Shown one piece after another: positions 17,968-26,630 of a stretch of DNA of 64,000 nt. Numbering within the stretch: position 1 is the stretch's first letter; the number at the start of each line of letters is the position of its first letter. Under the pieces are notes generated by a model. It saw only the letters and a program-made list of their open reading frames with translations. It made no database searches and had not been told where the DNA came from. This DNA comes from JACDAV01 sp964626755 (GTDB taxonomy: Bacteria > Chloroflexota > Limnocylindria > Limnocylindrales > CSP1-4): positions 60,667-124,666 of the forward strand of contig CAZVGO010000042.1 in NCBI GenBank assembly GCA_964626755.1. The letters run 5' to 3'. Both the position numbers and the translations under genes were made by a program.

Positions 17968-18591
17968 TCAGGCGTGAAGGTCGCCCGGCACGTCGACGTC
18001 GTGAAGGGTCGCGGCCGTCGGGTCGAGCGCGCGCCACTCGCCCTCGGCCAGCTCTCGAGTCCGGAGGCCGCGGAGGAGCGCGTGAATGCTCCGTTCCCCC
18101 TCGCCGAGCAGCCGGCGGGCCGCGGTTGTCGCGGCGCCCACCCGTACCGCGGCCGGAAGGGGCTGGCGCCGGCCGCGGAACACGAGCACGGCCGCGTCTA
18201 CGTCGCCCGACGCGTCGAGCGCCCGCAGCAGCGCCGCCAGCACCGGCCCCGCCAGCCCGGGCATGTCACCCGCGGCCACGAGCGCGAACGGCTCGCGCGT
18301 CCTCTCGAGACCGGCGAGGAGAGCGACGAGCGGGCCGCCGAACGGCTCGGGGTCGCGCGTGAACCGAACCGGGATCCTCTCAGCGCCCACGGTCCGCGGC
18401 AGCGCCGGCGGATCGCCGACCGGCGGCAGCAGCACGATGACCTCGCGGGCGACGGAGCCGACGGCGGCCACCGCGTGGGCGAGCAGCGGCCGCCCGTCCA
18501 GCTGCTCGGCCAGCTTGTTCCGCCCGAACCGGGACGACCGGCCGCCGGCGAGGATGAGCCCGGAGGCTGCCGGGAGGGCGGCCCCGGTCAC
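17968..18591 (-). CDS. mobA: molybdenum cofactor guanylyltransferase (MobA-like)
   Basis: A 207-residue nucleotidyltransferase. The N-terminal signature reads LILAGGRSSRFGRNK (residues about 11-25), with the Lys of the MobA family, followed by DGRPLLAHA and ALVAAGDMPGL, where Asp binds the metal. It attaches GMP to molybdopterin, giving the bis-MGD cofactor required by formate dehydrogenase. GTG at 18591 overlaps the selB stop as GTGA, so it is translationally coupled to the Sec genes. This placement fits the Sec-FDH encoded nearby. A MocA-like cytidylyltransferase is the main alternative. Confidence 0.78.
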   Translation of the reverse strand: MTGAALPAASGLILAGGRSSRFGRNKLAEQLDGRPLLAHAVAAVGSVAREVIVLLPPVGDPPALPRTVGAERIPVRFTRDPEPFGGPLVALLAGLERTREPFALVAAGDMPGLAGPVLAALLRALDASGDVDAAVLVFRGRRQPLPAAVRVGAATTAARRLLGEGERSIHALLRGLRTRELAEGEWRALDPTAATLHDVDVPGDLHA

Positions 18592-20432
18592 CCGACGCCG
18601 GCTTTCTCCGACTGGCGTGCGGGCGCGCGGGGCCCCGGCACGTGGCCATCCGCGACCCGGCGGAGCCATCCCCGCCGGTCGAGGTCCTCGAGGATCGCCA
18701 TGACGTACTTCCTGCTCGTCCCGGTGGCGTCGCGGAGCGCGGCCGGGGTGAGCGGACCGTGGCCGGCCATCTCGAGGGCAACCGCGGCAAGCCGCCGGTA
18801 CGTCGCCGTCGACCAGGCGAGGTCCCGGACGCGAACGATCCGGCCGGCCGCCTCGAGGGCGCGCAGGCCGTCGGGCGAGCAGCCGGCGACGCGGGCTGCG
18901 TCGGCGAGGGGCGGCGGCGCGGCCACCTCGAGCGCTGCCTCGAGCCGGTCCATCGCCGCGAGCGACGCGGACGAGTGACCCGCCGGCGCCCGCCTCGGGT
19001 CATGGACGCGGTCGCCGTCCCGGGCAAGCGCCCCGCCGTCCACGAGCCGGTCGAGGATGGCGCTGCTCGCCGCGAGCGCGCCCTCCAGCGGGATGCTCAC
19101 CTTGCGGCGGAGCTCGCGGGCGAGCTCGAGCCGGAGCGCGGCCAGGCCCGTGGCGGACCGGTCGGAGGCGATCGCAAGCGCCTTCCCGGACAGGGCGGTC
19201 GCGACATCGGGCGCGAGGCGCGTCGCGCCGCCGGCCTGCCTCGCTCCGTGGAGATCGAGAAGTGCGGGCTCTCGCTCGCCGGCGCCGGCGGCGGCGAGAG
19301 CTCCAAGGCGTGTGGGCGTCAGGCGGCCGCGCGCCGTACCGCGCGGCGGCCGGCTGTCGAGGATCCGCCCACCGGCCTCGGTCCCGCCGGGCGACGGCCG
19401 GCGCAGCACGAACCGTTCGCCGTCCGAGACGGCGACGGGTCGCTCGAGCCGGAGGATCGCAGTCATCTCCGCGCCCGGCAGCGCGATCGCCTCGCGCCCT
19501 CCTCGGCCCACGACGGCATCGACCTGGTCCGTGCCGATATGGACTCGAACCCGTGCTCGATCACGCGGCACCTGCCGGCCGGCCCCGCCGGCCGCGGCCG
19601 GGGCCCGGAGTGCGACCAGCAGCCGATCGCTCACCTGGACGGCCGCATCCGCGGCAAGGACCATCCCGCGATGCAGCTCATCGGCGTCGATGCCGGCGAT
19701 GTTCACGGCCGCGCGGCCCGGCCCCGCCGTTTCGACCGCGTGCCCGTGGACCTGCACCTCCCGCGCCCGCACGGCTCGACCACCCGGCCACAGGCGCAGT
19801 GACATCCCGCGCTCGATCGCGCCGCCCCGGAGCGTCCCGGTGACGACCGCCCCGCGACCACGAACCGCGAACGCCCGGTCGATCGCGAGGCGCGGACCCC
19901 CTCCTGCCGGCGAGGCGTCTGTCATCCACGACTGCAGCGCCACGAGTGCCGCCCGAAGCTCATCGAGCCCCTCGCCGCTCGTCGCGGACACCGCGAGCAC
20001 CGGAATGCCGGCCAGGGACGTGCCGGCGATCAGCCCGGATACGGCGACGCGCACCTCGTCGCGTCGATGCCGGTCGACGAGATCGACCTTCGTTACGACC
20101 GCGAGCCCGCCCGCGATCCCGATCGCGTCAAGGAGCTCGAGGTGCTCGATCGTCTGCGCCCGCGGTCCGTCGTCCGCGGCGACGACGAGCATCGCGGCGT
20201 CGATCTCGCCCGCACCGACGAGCATGTTTCCGACGAGCCGATCGTGGCCCGGCACGTCAACGAAGTCGATCGCGGTGCCGTCCGGCAGCGTGGTGTGGGC
20301 GTATCCGACGTCGATCGTCATCCCGCGCTGCCGCTCCTCCGGCAGGCGGTCGGCATCGATCCCGGTGAGCGCGAGGAGGAGCGTCGTCTTGCCGTGGTCG
20401 ATGTGACCCGCGGTGCCGACGACGAGGGTCAC
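18588..20432 (-). CDS. selB: selenocysteine-specific elongation factor SelB
   Basis: A 614-residue GTPase that delivers Sec-tRNA to the ribosome at UGA codons bearing a SECIS element. G1 reads GHIDHGKT (residues 9-16), G2 lies in RGMTIDVGYA, G3 is DVPGH and G4 is TKVD. Domains II and III follow, and the C-terminal third (from about residue 400) is an array of winged helices that binds SECIS RNA. Length is the same as E. coli SelB (614). GTG at 20432 overlaps the selA stop as GTGA. A matching UGA plus SECIS is present in the formate dehydrogenase gene at 23744. Confidence 0.95.
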   Translation of the reverse strand: MTLVVGTAGHIDHGKTTLLLALTGIDADRLPEERQRGMTIDVGYAHTTLPDGTAIDFVDVPGHDRLVGNMLVGAGEIDAAMLVVAADDGPRAQTIEHLELLDAIGIAGGLAVVTKVDLVDRHRRDEVRVAVSGLIAGTSLAGIPVLAVSATSGEGLDELRAALVALQSWMTDASPAGGGPRLAIDRAFAVRGRGAVVTGTLRGGAIERGMSLRLWPGGRAVRAREVQVHGHAVETAGPGRAAVNIAGIDADELHRGMVLAADAAVQVSDRLLVALRAPAAAGGAGRQVPRDRARVRVHIGTDQVDAVVGRGGREAIALPGAEMTAILRLERPVAVSDGERFVLRRPSPGGTEAGGRILDSRPPRGTARGRLTPTRLGALAAAGAGEREPALLDLHGARQAGGATRLAPDVATALSGKALAIASDRSATGLAALRLELARELRRKVSIPLEGALAASSAILDRLVDGGALARDGDRVHDPRRAPAGHSSASLAAMDRLEAALEVAAPPPLADAARVAGCSPDGLRALEAAGRIVRVRDLAWSTATYRRLAAVALEMAGHGPLTPAALRDATGTSRKYVMAILEDLDRRGWLRRVADGHVPGPRAPARQSEKAGVG

Positions 20433-21823
20433 CGCGCCAGCTCGAGCGCCCGGCCGAGGGCGGCCGCGAGGCGCTCATCGTCCGCGGGATCGACCGTCCG
20501 CAGGTCGAGGAGCACGGCCTCACCCTGGACGTGGGCGACGATCGCCGGGTCGCCGGTCCGCAGGCGGGCGAGGAGCGGATCGGGCGGCCGGCCCTCCACC
20601 ACCAGCCCGACCGACGGGATCGTCTCGCCCGGCAGCGAACCGCCGCCGAGCGCGGACGACAGGGCCGTGACGCGAACCCCGACGCGTGCGGTCCGCACAG
20701 GCAGGGCGGCGACGATCGCCGCGGCCCGCTTCCGGAGGTCGGTGGGCGACGCGCTCAGCATCCGCCAGACGGGGATGTCGGTCGTGGCTCGGCCGGCACG
20801 GTAGAGGCCCAGCGTCGCGGACAGCGCCGCGAGCGTTACCTTGTCCGGTCGCGTGGCTCGCGCGAGCGGGTCCTTGCGGATCTGGGCGACGAGGTCGGCT
20901 CGGCCGACAACGAGCCCGGCCTGCGGTCCGCCGAGAAGCTTGTCGCCGCTGAACGTCACGAGGTCGGCGCCGGCGGCCAGGCTCTCCCGCGGCGTCGGCT
21001 CGTGGGCCAGCCCGTAATCCGCGGTATCGATGAGCGCGCCGCTGCCGAGGTCGTCGACGACGATCGCGCCGTGGGCATGGGCGAGCTCGGCCAGGGCCTG
21101 CGGCTCGGGTGATTCGACGAATCCGGTCTGGCGGAAGTTCGAGGGATGGACCCGCAGGACGACGACCCCCTCGCCCGACTCGAGCGGCTCCCGGTAGTCC
21201 TCGACCCGGGTCTTGTTCGTCGTGCCCACCTCGACCAGCCGGCCGCCCGCGCGCGCGACGATCTCCGGGATCCGCACGCCGCCGCCGATCTCGACGAGCT
21301 CGCCGCGGGAGACGATGACGCCCCGTCCCGCCGCCAGCCCGACCGCGAGGGCAACCGCTGCGGCGTTGTTGTTCGTGATCAGCGCGTCCTCGGCCCCGGT
21401 CAGGGCGAGGAGGTGCTCCTCGCCGGCCCGGAATCGGGCTCCGCGCCGGCCGCTCTCGCGATCGAACTCGAGGAGGGAATAGCCGGCCGCCACGGCGCGT
21501 GCGGCCTCGATGGCCACGGTGGGCCATGGGGCACGGCCGAGATTCGTATGGAGGATCACGCCCGAGGCGTTGATCGTCGGGACGAGGCCGGCGCTCAACG
21601 GGTCGGCGAGCGAGTCGAGGCGCGCCAGCAACTCCGTCGCGAGCTCGCTGGCGTCCCGGGGAGCGGCATCCGGGTCGGCCGCCAGCCGCTCACGCTCCTC
21701 GGCCACGATCCCGCGGGCGACACCGACGATCGCCTCGCGACGCCACCCGGCGTTCAGCCCCGGCCGGGCGCCGGCAAGGACGCGCTCGACGCTGGGTGGC
21801 CTGGCCTGGCTGACGGTCGGCAT
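20429..21823 (-). CDS. selA: L-seryl-tRNA(Sec) selenium transferase SelA
   Basis: A 464-residue PLP enzyme converting Ser-tRNA(Sec) to Sec-tRNA(Sec) using selenophosphate. The PLP lysine lies in FSGDKLLGGPQAG and is residue 295 with this start, the same number as in E. coli SelA. The N-terminal TINASGVILHTNLGRA segment is a family hallmark. ATG at 21823 is chosen because AGGAGG (21840-21835) is eleven bases upstream; the longer frame to 21868 would run into the tRNA gene. It is first in the selA-selB-mobA unit. Confidence 0.95.
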   Translation of the reverse strand: MPTVSQARPPSVERVLAGARPGLNAGWRREAIVGVARGIVAEERERLAADPDAAPRDASELATELLARLDSLADPLSAGLVPTINASGVILHTNLGRAPWPTVAIEAARAVAAGYSLLEFDRESGRRGARFRAGEEHLLALTGAEDALITNNNAAAVALAVGLAAGRGVIVSRGELVEIGGGVRIPEIVARAGGRLVEVGTTNKTRVEDYREPLESGEGVVVLRVHPSNFRQTGFVESPEPQALAELAHAHGAIVVDDLGSGALIDTADYGLAHEPTPRESLAAGADLVTFSGDKLLGGPQAGLVVGRADLVAQIRKDPLARATRPDKVTLAALSATLGLYRAGRATTDIPVWRMLSASPTDLRKRAAAIVAALPVRTARVGVRVTALSSALGGGSLPGETIPSVGLVVEGRPPDPLLARLRTGDPAIVAHVQGEAVLLDLRTVDPADDERLAAALGRALELAR

Positions 21824-21834
21824 CGGACTCTGGA

Positions 21835-21840
21835 CCTCCT
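21835..21840 (-). promoter_or_regulatory. selA ribosome binding site abutting the tRNA-Sec 3' end
   Basis: AGGAGG on the minus strand stands eleven bases before the selA ATG. Its first base is also the last A of the encoded CCA of tRNA-Sec. The tRNA and selA are therefore probably one transcript, and 3' maturation of the tRNA would cut at the ribosome binding site. Confidence 0.7.
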
Positions 21841-21936
21841 GGCGGGAGCGCATGGGAGTCGAACCCACCGCGCCGCGTCAAGCGCCGCGCCACTGGTTTT
21901 GAAGACCAGGGGGCCCACCGGGGCCCAACCACTCCC
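21840..21936 (-). tRNA. selC: tRNA-Sec (anticodon TCA)
   Basis: A 97-base tRNA on the minus strand. The anticodon stem-loop is CTGGT-CTTCAAA-ACCAG with anticodon TCA. The D stem is six base pairs (GGGCCC, loop CGGT, GGGCCC), and the variable arm is long (about 24 bases, TTGA loop), both diagnostic of bacterial tRNA-Sec. The T arm reads TGGG-TTCGACT-CCCA. The acceptor is GGGAGTGG against GCGCTCCC, with one G-U and an apparent G-G at the eighth pair, followed by discriminator G and an encoded CCA. It is the decoding partner for the UGA in the formate dehydrogenase gene. Confidence 0.95.
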
Positions 21937-21993
21937 GATGCGATGGTAGCGCGTGCCGCGGCGTGCCCTGTGACGTCGGTCTTTCCGTCGGGG

Positions 21994-22128
21994 CCACCCA
22001 CCCAGTCACCGGGCGGGTGGTAGGTGAGAACTCTCCCGGATTCCGTCCCTTACCCGCGGGCCGGGTGCCCGGCTGGCAATACCGGTCATCTGCGGCCCCG
22101 TGGTCCGCTAACCACCCGTCCCGTGGGT
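21994..22128. repeat. two degenerate palindromes upstream of selD
   Basis: Between tRNA-Sec and selD lie an interrupted palindrome at 21994-22020 (CCACCC...GGGTGG) and ACCCGT-CCC-GTGGGT at 22114-22128, the latter closed with G-T wobbles. Both resemble the palindromes found at other gene ends in this part of the window. This 240-base gap must also carry the divergent promoters for the tRNA-selA-selB-mobA unit and for selD. Confidence 0.5.
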
Positions 22129-22176
22129 AGCCGGCGGAAAACAGGCGGACCGCGGACGCGGCCGTATGATCGCGCC

Positions 22177-23241
22177 GTGGCGATCACCGAGCCCACGGCA
22201 CCGATCCGGCTGACGGAGCTGACCGACTGCGGCGGTTGCGCGGCGAAGCTCGGGGCGGACCTGCTCGCCGACGCGCTCGCCGGCCTCGGCGCGGAGGCGG
22301 CGCCGGCGGAGCTGATCGCCGGGCTGACACCGCCCGATGACGGCGCGGCGTTCCTCGTCTCGCCGGACCTCGCGATCATCGGCACGCTCGACTTCTTCCC
22401 CCCGCTCGTCGATGACCCGCGGCTCTACGGCGAGATCGCGGCCGCGAACGCGTTGAGCGACGTATTCGCAATGGGCGGCCGCGTGCTGTTCGCCCTGTCG
22501 ATCGCCGCGTTCCCGGAGGACCTGCCGCGGGACGTGCTCGCGGCCGTTCTCGAGGGCGCGTCCGCGAAGGTGCGCGAGGCCGGCGGCACGCTCGCGGGCG
22601 GCCACACGATCCGCGACGCCGAGCCGAAGTACGGGCTCGCCGTCATTGGGGCCGCGCACCCGGACCGCCTCCTGCGCAAGGGCGGTGCCCGCGCCGGCGA
22701 CACGCTGCTCCTCACAAAGCGCCTCGGGACCGGGCTCCTCGTCAGCGGCCATCGGGGGGGCCGGACGTCCGAGGCCGACTTCGACGCCGCCACGGACCAG
22801 ATGCGGACGCTGAACCGGGCCGCGTCGGAAGTGCTCGTCGCCCACGGCGTCCGCGGCGCGACGGACGTGACCGGCTTCGGGTTGCTCGGCCACGGACTCG
22901 AGATGGCCCGCGCCTCGGGGACCAGGTTCACGTTCGACGCCGCGGCGCTGCCGGCGCTGGGCGGGGCGCTCGAGCTCGCGGCCGCGGGGATCGAGACCGG
23001 CGGGGCGGCTCATAACCGGCGGTTTCTCGAGGGATCGCTCGAGGTCGCCCCCGGTGTCACGCCGGACCTCGTCGCTCTCGCCCACGATCCCCAGACCTCG
23101 GGTGGCCTGCTCGCGGCCGTCGCATCCGGGTCGCTCGAAGGTCTCGAGCGCGCCCTCGACGGCGCCGGCGTCGATCACTGGTGGGTCGGCCGAGTCGAGA
23201 CGGGCGAGCCGGCAGTCGTCCTGGCCTGGGCCTCAGGCTGA
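22177..23241 (+). CDS. selD: selenide, water dikinase (selenophosphate synthetase) SelD
   Basis: A 354-residue AIRS-like ATPase producing selenophosphate from selenide and ATP, the selenium donor for SelA. The N terminus reads TDCGGCAAKLG, with Cys18, Cys21 and Lys24; the active-site position is Cys, not Sec. Metal-binding and core motifs include TLDFFPPLVDD, ANALSDVFAMGG and GATDVTGFGLLGHGLEMA. GTG at 22177 starts just before the first conserved motif; the frame is open upstream to 22024 but that part is low-complexity. It is divergent from tRNA-Sec/selA. Confidence 0.93.
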   Translation: MAITEPTAPIRLTELTDCGGCAAKLGADLLADALAGLGAEAAPAELIAGLTPPDDGAAFLVSPDLAIIGTLDFFPPLVDDPRLYGEIAAANALSDVFAMGGRVLFALSIAAFPEDLPRDVLAAVLEGASAKVREAGGTLAGGHTIRDAEPKYGLAVIGAAHPDRLLRKGGARAGDTLLLTKRLGTGLLVSGHRGGRTSEADFDAATDQMRTLNRAASEVLVAHGVRGATDVTGFGLLGHGLEMARASGTRFTFDAAALPALGGALELAAAGIETGGAAHNRRFLEGSLEVAPGVTPDLVALAHDPQTSGGLLAAVASGSLEGLERALDGAGVDHWWVGRVETGEPAVVLAWASG

Positions 23242-23248
23242 CAGGCTG

Positions 23249-23638
23249 CTACTTGGGAAACTGCTTATCTTCGGCGTCGTGAAAGGCATCGCGCGCCTGG
23301 GTTTCTGCCCGTCCAGCCCGCTCAACCTCCTGGTCGGCCCGGGCAACGTCGCCCTCGGCGCTCGTTAGCCCCAGCTCCGCGGCTTCCGCCGCCATAGCAG
23401 CCGCCCTCCTGGCATGGTCGACCGCAACCCTGGCTCGCCCGGCGGCTTCCATCGCGGCCTTGGCCGCCTCCTCGGTCTCGTTAGCCGCCTCCTCGGCAGC
23501 GTGGGCGGCCGCGAGCGCAAGCTGAGCAACGCTTGAGGCACCCTTGGCCGCGACCGAATCTCGTTCGGCGGCCCGCCAGTCGCCGAGCAGTTCAGCCGCC
23601 GATTGGCCCTCGGGGGGCGGCTCGCCCTTCTGTCCCAC
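23249..23638 (-). CDS. hypothetical alanine-rich coiled-coil protein
   Basis: A 129-residue protein, almost entirely Ala/Glu/Arg helix with repeated EEAAKAAMEAAG-like heptads from about residue 30 to 110, and a hydrophilic N terminus. No family is recognised. It is convergent with selD (stops 8 bases apart) and divergent from the formate dehydrogenase gene about 105 bases away. High Ala bias could produce a chance frame, but the ATG and lack of competing frames favour a real gene. Confidence 0.45.
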   Translation of the reverse strand: MGQKGEPPPEGQSAAELLGDWRAAERDSVAAKGASSVAQLALAAAHAAEEAANETEEAAKAAMEAAGRARVAVDHARRAAAMAAEAAELGLTSAEGDVARADQEVERAGRAETQARDAFHDAEDKQFPK

Positions 23639-23730
23639 GGTCGTTGGCCTCCCTTGCGGTTCCGAGAGGCCGACTATAAGCCCGAGCCTGCCACATGACA
23701 GCGACTAGACTCATCCTCTCGTCGTTCCGC

Positions 23731-23736
23731 AGGAGG
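23731..23736 (+). promoter_or_regulatory. ribosome binding site fixing the fdh start
   Basis: AGGAGG stands seven bases before GTG at 23744. This strong site shows the catalytic subunit begins here, without an N-terminal [4Fe-4S] segment, rather than being a broken gene. Confidence 0.8.
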
Positions 23737-23743
23737 CGCGCAA

Positions 23744-25657
23744 GTGCCGAAGAGCTACGTTCGACTGACCCGGCCCCTCGTCCGAGATTCGAAGGGCGGC
23801 GACCTCCGCCCCGCGAGCTGGGACGAGGCGCTCGACCGCACCGTCGCCGGCTTCGAGGCGGCCCGCGCCGCCCAGGGAAGCCGGACGTTCGGGGTCTTCA
23901 GTTGCTCGAAGGCGACCAACGAGGTCAACTTCGCAGCGCAGAAGTTCTCGCGGGTCGTGCTGGGCAGCAACAACATCGACAGCTGCAACCGCACCTGACA
24001 CGCGCCGAGCGTCGCCGGTCTGGCGACCGTGTTCGGTGTCGGTGGCGGCACAAGTTCATACCGTGAAGCCGAAGAGACGGACCTGATCGTCCTCTGGGGC
24101 AGCAACGCCCGCGAGACGCATCCGATCTTCTTCCACCACCTCCTGCGCGGGGTCCGCAACGGCGCCCGTCTCTACGCGATCGACCCGCGCCGGACGTCGA
24201 GCGCCGAGTGGGCGGATGCCTGGCTCGGTCTCGACGTCGGCAGCGACATTGCCCTCGCCAACGCGATGGCGCGCGAGATCATCCACTCCGGTCTCGAGAA
24301 CCGCGAGTTCATCGAGCGTGCCACGTCCGACTTCGAGGACTACCGGGCAGGGGTCGAGACCTACACGCTCGAGTACGCGGAGCGCGAGACCGGGGTCCCG
24401 GCCGAGGCGATCCGCGAGCTGGCCCACGCGTTCGCGAAGGCGGACCGCGCCATGATCTGCTGGACCCTCGGCATCACCGAGCACCACAACGCGGTCGACA
24501 ACGTCCTCGCGCTCATCAACCTCGTGCTGCTGACCGGCCACGTCGGGCGGTACGGCAGCGGCGTGAATCCGCTCCGCGGCCAGAACAACGTCCAGGGCGG
24601 CGGCGACATGGGCGCGCTGCCGGATCGGCTGCCCGGGTTCCAGCACGTCGAGAACGACGAGCTTCGGGCGAAGTTCGAGCGCGCCTGGGGCGTGACGATT
24701 CCCCCGAGGCGTGGCCTGCACCTGTCCGGGATGTTCGACGCGATGGAGCGGGGCGAGCTGACCGCCGTGTACTGCATCGGCGAGAACCCGCTCCAGTCCG
24801 AGGCGGACCAGCACCGCGCCCGACGGCTGCTCGAAGGGCTCGACTTCCTCGTGGTCCAGGATCTGTTCCTCACCGCGACCGCCGAGCTTGCGGACGTTGT
24901 CCTGCCGGCCTCCGCCGCGTGGGCGGAGAGCGAGGGCACGGTCACGAACTCCGAGCGTCGGGTCCAGCGGGTCCGCAAGGCGCTCGACCCGCCGGGCGAG
25001 GCGCGCGACGACCTGGCGATCATCGCCGAGCTCGCCCGGCGGATGGGCAGCGACTGGGGGGCGGCGACAGCACAGCGCGTGTGGGACGAGGTCCGATCGC
25101 TCTCGCCCGTCCATGCCGGGATGAGCTACACGCGACTCGAGGCACTCGGCGGGATCCAGTGGCCGTGCTACGACGAGAACCACCCGGGCGAGCTGTTCCT
25201 CCACTCGCGGCTGTGGGAGGACCCGGTGCCCGGCAACCGCGCGCCGTTCGTGGCAGTGGAGCACGACCCACCGGTCGACAAGCTCGATGCCGATTTCCCG
25301 ATCCGGCTGACGACGGGTCGCCGGCTCGACTCGTACAACACCGGCGTCCAGACGGCCGGCTACACCTCGCCGCTGCGGCGCGGCGAGTCGCTCGACGTCT
25401 CGCCGGAGGACGCGGCCTCGTACGGCCTGGCCGAGGGGGAGGTCGTCCGGGTCGTGTCGCGCCGCGGCCAGGTGGAAGTGCCGGTCCGGTTCGACCCATC
25501 GCTCCGTCCCGGGCTGACGTTCATGACGCTCCACTTTCAGGATGACGTCGCGACGAACCTCCTCACGATCGACGCAACGGACCCGAAGTCGGGGACGGCC
25601 GAGTTCAAGGCGACAGCGATCCGGATCGAGAAGCTGCGGGAGCCCGCCCGAGCCTGA
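23744..25657 (+). CDS. fdhF: selenocysteine formate dehydrogenase, catalytic (C-terminal) part of the alpha subunit
   Basis: This molybdopterin oxidoreductase has 637 residues when UGA at 23996-23998 is read as Sec85. The context NNIDSCNRT-U-HAPSVAGL matches the Sec140-His141 region of E. coli FdhF, and a SECIS hairpin follows. The frame continues with family motifs: LIVLWGSNARETHP, GLGVN-type GRYGSGVNPLRGQNNVQGG, YCIGENPLQSEADQH, and the C-terminal cofactor domain TGRRLDSYNTG plus HFQDDVATNLLTIDATDPKSG. The usual N-terminal [4Fe-4S] domain is absent and is encoded by the gene at 29231, whose end matches the start of this one. Reaction: formate oxidation to CO2, or the reverse. A standard annotator would call two fragments at the UGA. 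Confidence 0.92.
24005..24036 (+). promoter_or_regulatory. bacterial SECIS element
   Basis: Immediately downstream of the UGA, GTCGCC (24011-24016) and GGCGAC (24022-24027) form a perfect 6-bp stem with apical loop GGTCT (24017-24021). The loop starts 18 bases after the UGA. As I recall the E. coli fdhF SECIS, both the GGUCU loop and the 18-base spacing are the same. A lower stem CCGA (24005-24008) with TCGG (24033-24036) can pair below an internal loop. SelB would bind here to place Sec. Confidence 0.9.
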
Positions 25658-25676
25658 GCCCGACCCGACCAGCCCG

Positions 25677-25856
25677 GTTTCCTGTCATTGGCCACGCTAG
25701 GTGGCCCGAGACACGATCCCGCCCGCGAAGACGCTCCGCAGGAGCGCTCCGAGCCTGAGTCCACGCACAAACCCTCGTAACCGCAGGCCCTTTCGGCGAG
25801 CAGGAGAACCTCTTTCTGTGGGTTCCGGCCACCCACGGTGGCATCTGACAGGAAAC
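25677..25856. repeat. 180-bp element with about 32-bp imperfect terminal inverted repeats
   Basis: The gap between the fdhF stop and the convergent methyltransferase stop is bounded by GTTTCCTGTCA (25677-25687) and its exact complement TGACAGGAAAC (25846-25856). Extending inward, 25 of 32 positions match, including GCCAC and GGTGGCC. No coding capacity is evident. It may be a miniature transposable element or a long bidirectional terminator; no clear target duplication was seen. Confidence 0.5.
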
Positions 25857-25859
25857 TCG

Positions 25860-26618
25860 TTACCGGCGGGCGAGGACCGTGAAGATCTCGTCGTCTGGCT
25901 CGTGCGGCCGGCGCGTGAAGCCGGACAGGAACTCGAGATCGTCGAAGCCGTGGGCCACGAGCGCGTCACGCAGCTCGTCCGAGGTCCAGGCGAGCGTCGC
26001 GCGATCGCGGACGTGGCGTTCGGAGCGGATCAGCTCGCCGTCCCGAAACACCTCGTAGAGATCGTCGGTCGACTCGATCCGGCGAACCAGATCAAATGTC
26101 TCGTGGGCGGTGCGCCGGATGGTTGAGCCGTCCTCGAGCCGCGCCTCGGCCGTCCAGGATCGGTCGTACGCCTTGTCGAGGACGATGATCGGCACCGCCA
26201 GCGTGCCGCCGGGCTCGAGGTGCCTGCGGAATGCGTCGAGGGCCCGTCCCGCCTCGTCACGATCGAGGAGCAGCTGGAATGAACTCGACGGCACGATGAT
26301 CGTGCGATACCGCCGAGGCCAGTTGAGCGTCGACATCGACTGGAGGTGGAGGTTCGGGGTGAGACCGAGCCGCGCCGCCTTGCGCCGGCAGAGCGCCAGC
26401 ATCTCCCCGGAGTTGTCGATGCCGTCGACGTCGATCCCCTGCCCGAGGTAGTCGAGCAACAGGCGCCCGGTCCCGCAACCGACATCGAGGACGGGCTCGC
26501 CGCGCTCGCGGATGAGGTCGAGGTAGAAGTGGCGGTCGTCCCAGTCGGACGTGTCGCCACGCAGCGCGTCCCACGCCTCGGCCATCAGTCCGACGTACTC
26601 GACGTCACCCTTGGTCAT
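25860..26618 (-). CDS. class I SAM-dependent methyltransferase
   Basis: A 252-residue methyltransferase with motif I VLDVGCGTGRLLLDYL near residue 43 and a motif II region GIDNSGEMLALCRRKA. The N-terminal DWDDRHFYLDLI segment is typical of the MidA/UbiE-like small-molecule methyltransferases. Acceptor unknown. It lies on the opposite strand between the two halves of the formate dehydrogenase locus, so it is probably an insertion into that cluster rather than part of it. Confidence 0.75.
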   Translation of the reverse strand: MTKGDVEYVGLMAEAWDALRGDTSDWDDRHFYLDLIRERGEPVLDVGCGTGRLLLDYLGQGIDVDGIDNSGEMLALCRRKAARLGLTPNLHLQSMSTLNWPRRYRTIIVPSSSFQLLLDRDEAGRALDAFRRHLEPGGTLAVPIIVLDKAYDRSWTAEARLEDGSTIRRTAHETFDLVRRIESTDDLYEVFRDGELIRSERHVRDRATLAWTSDELRDALVAHGFDDLEFLSGFTRRPHEPDDEIFTVLARR

Positions 26619-26630
26619 TGCGCCGGGAAC

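Noticed and set aside
23744..23998. Premature stop making fdhF a pseudogene
   Set aside because: The TGA lies at the exact Sec position, a SECIS hairpin follows at the E. coli spacing, and the Sec machinery is adjacent.
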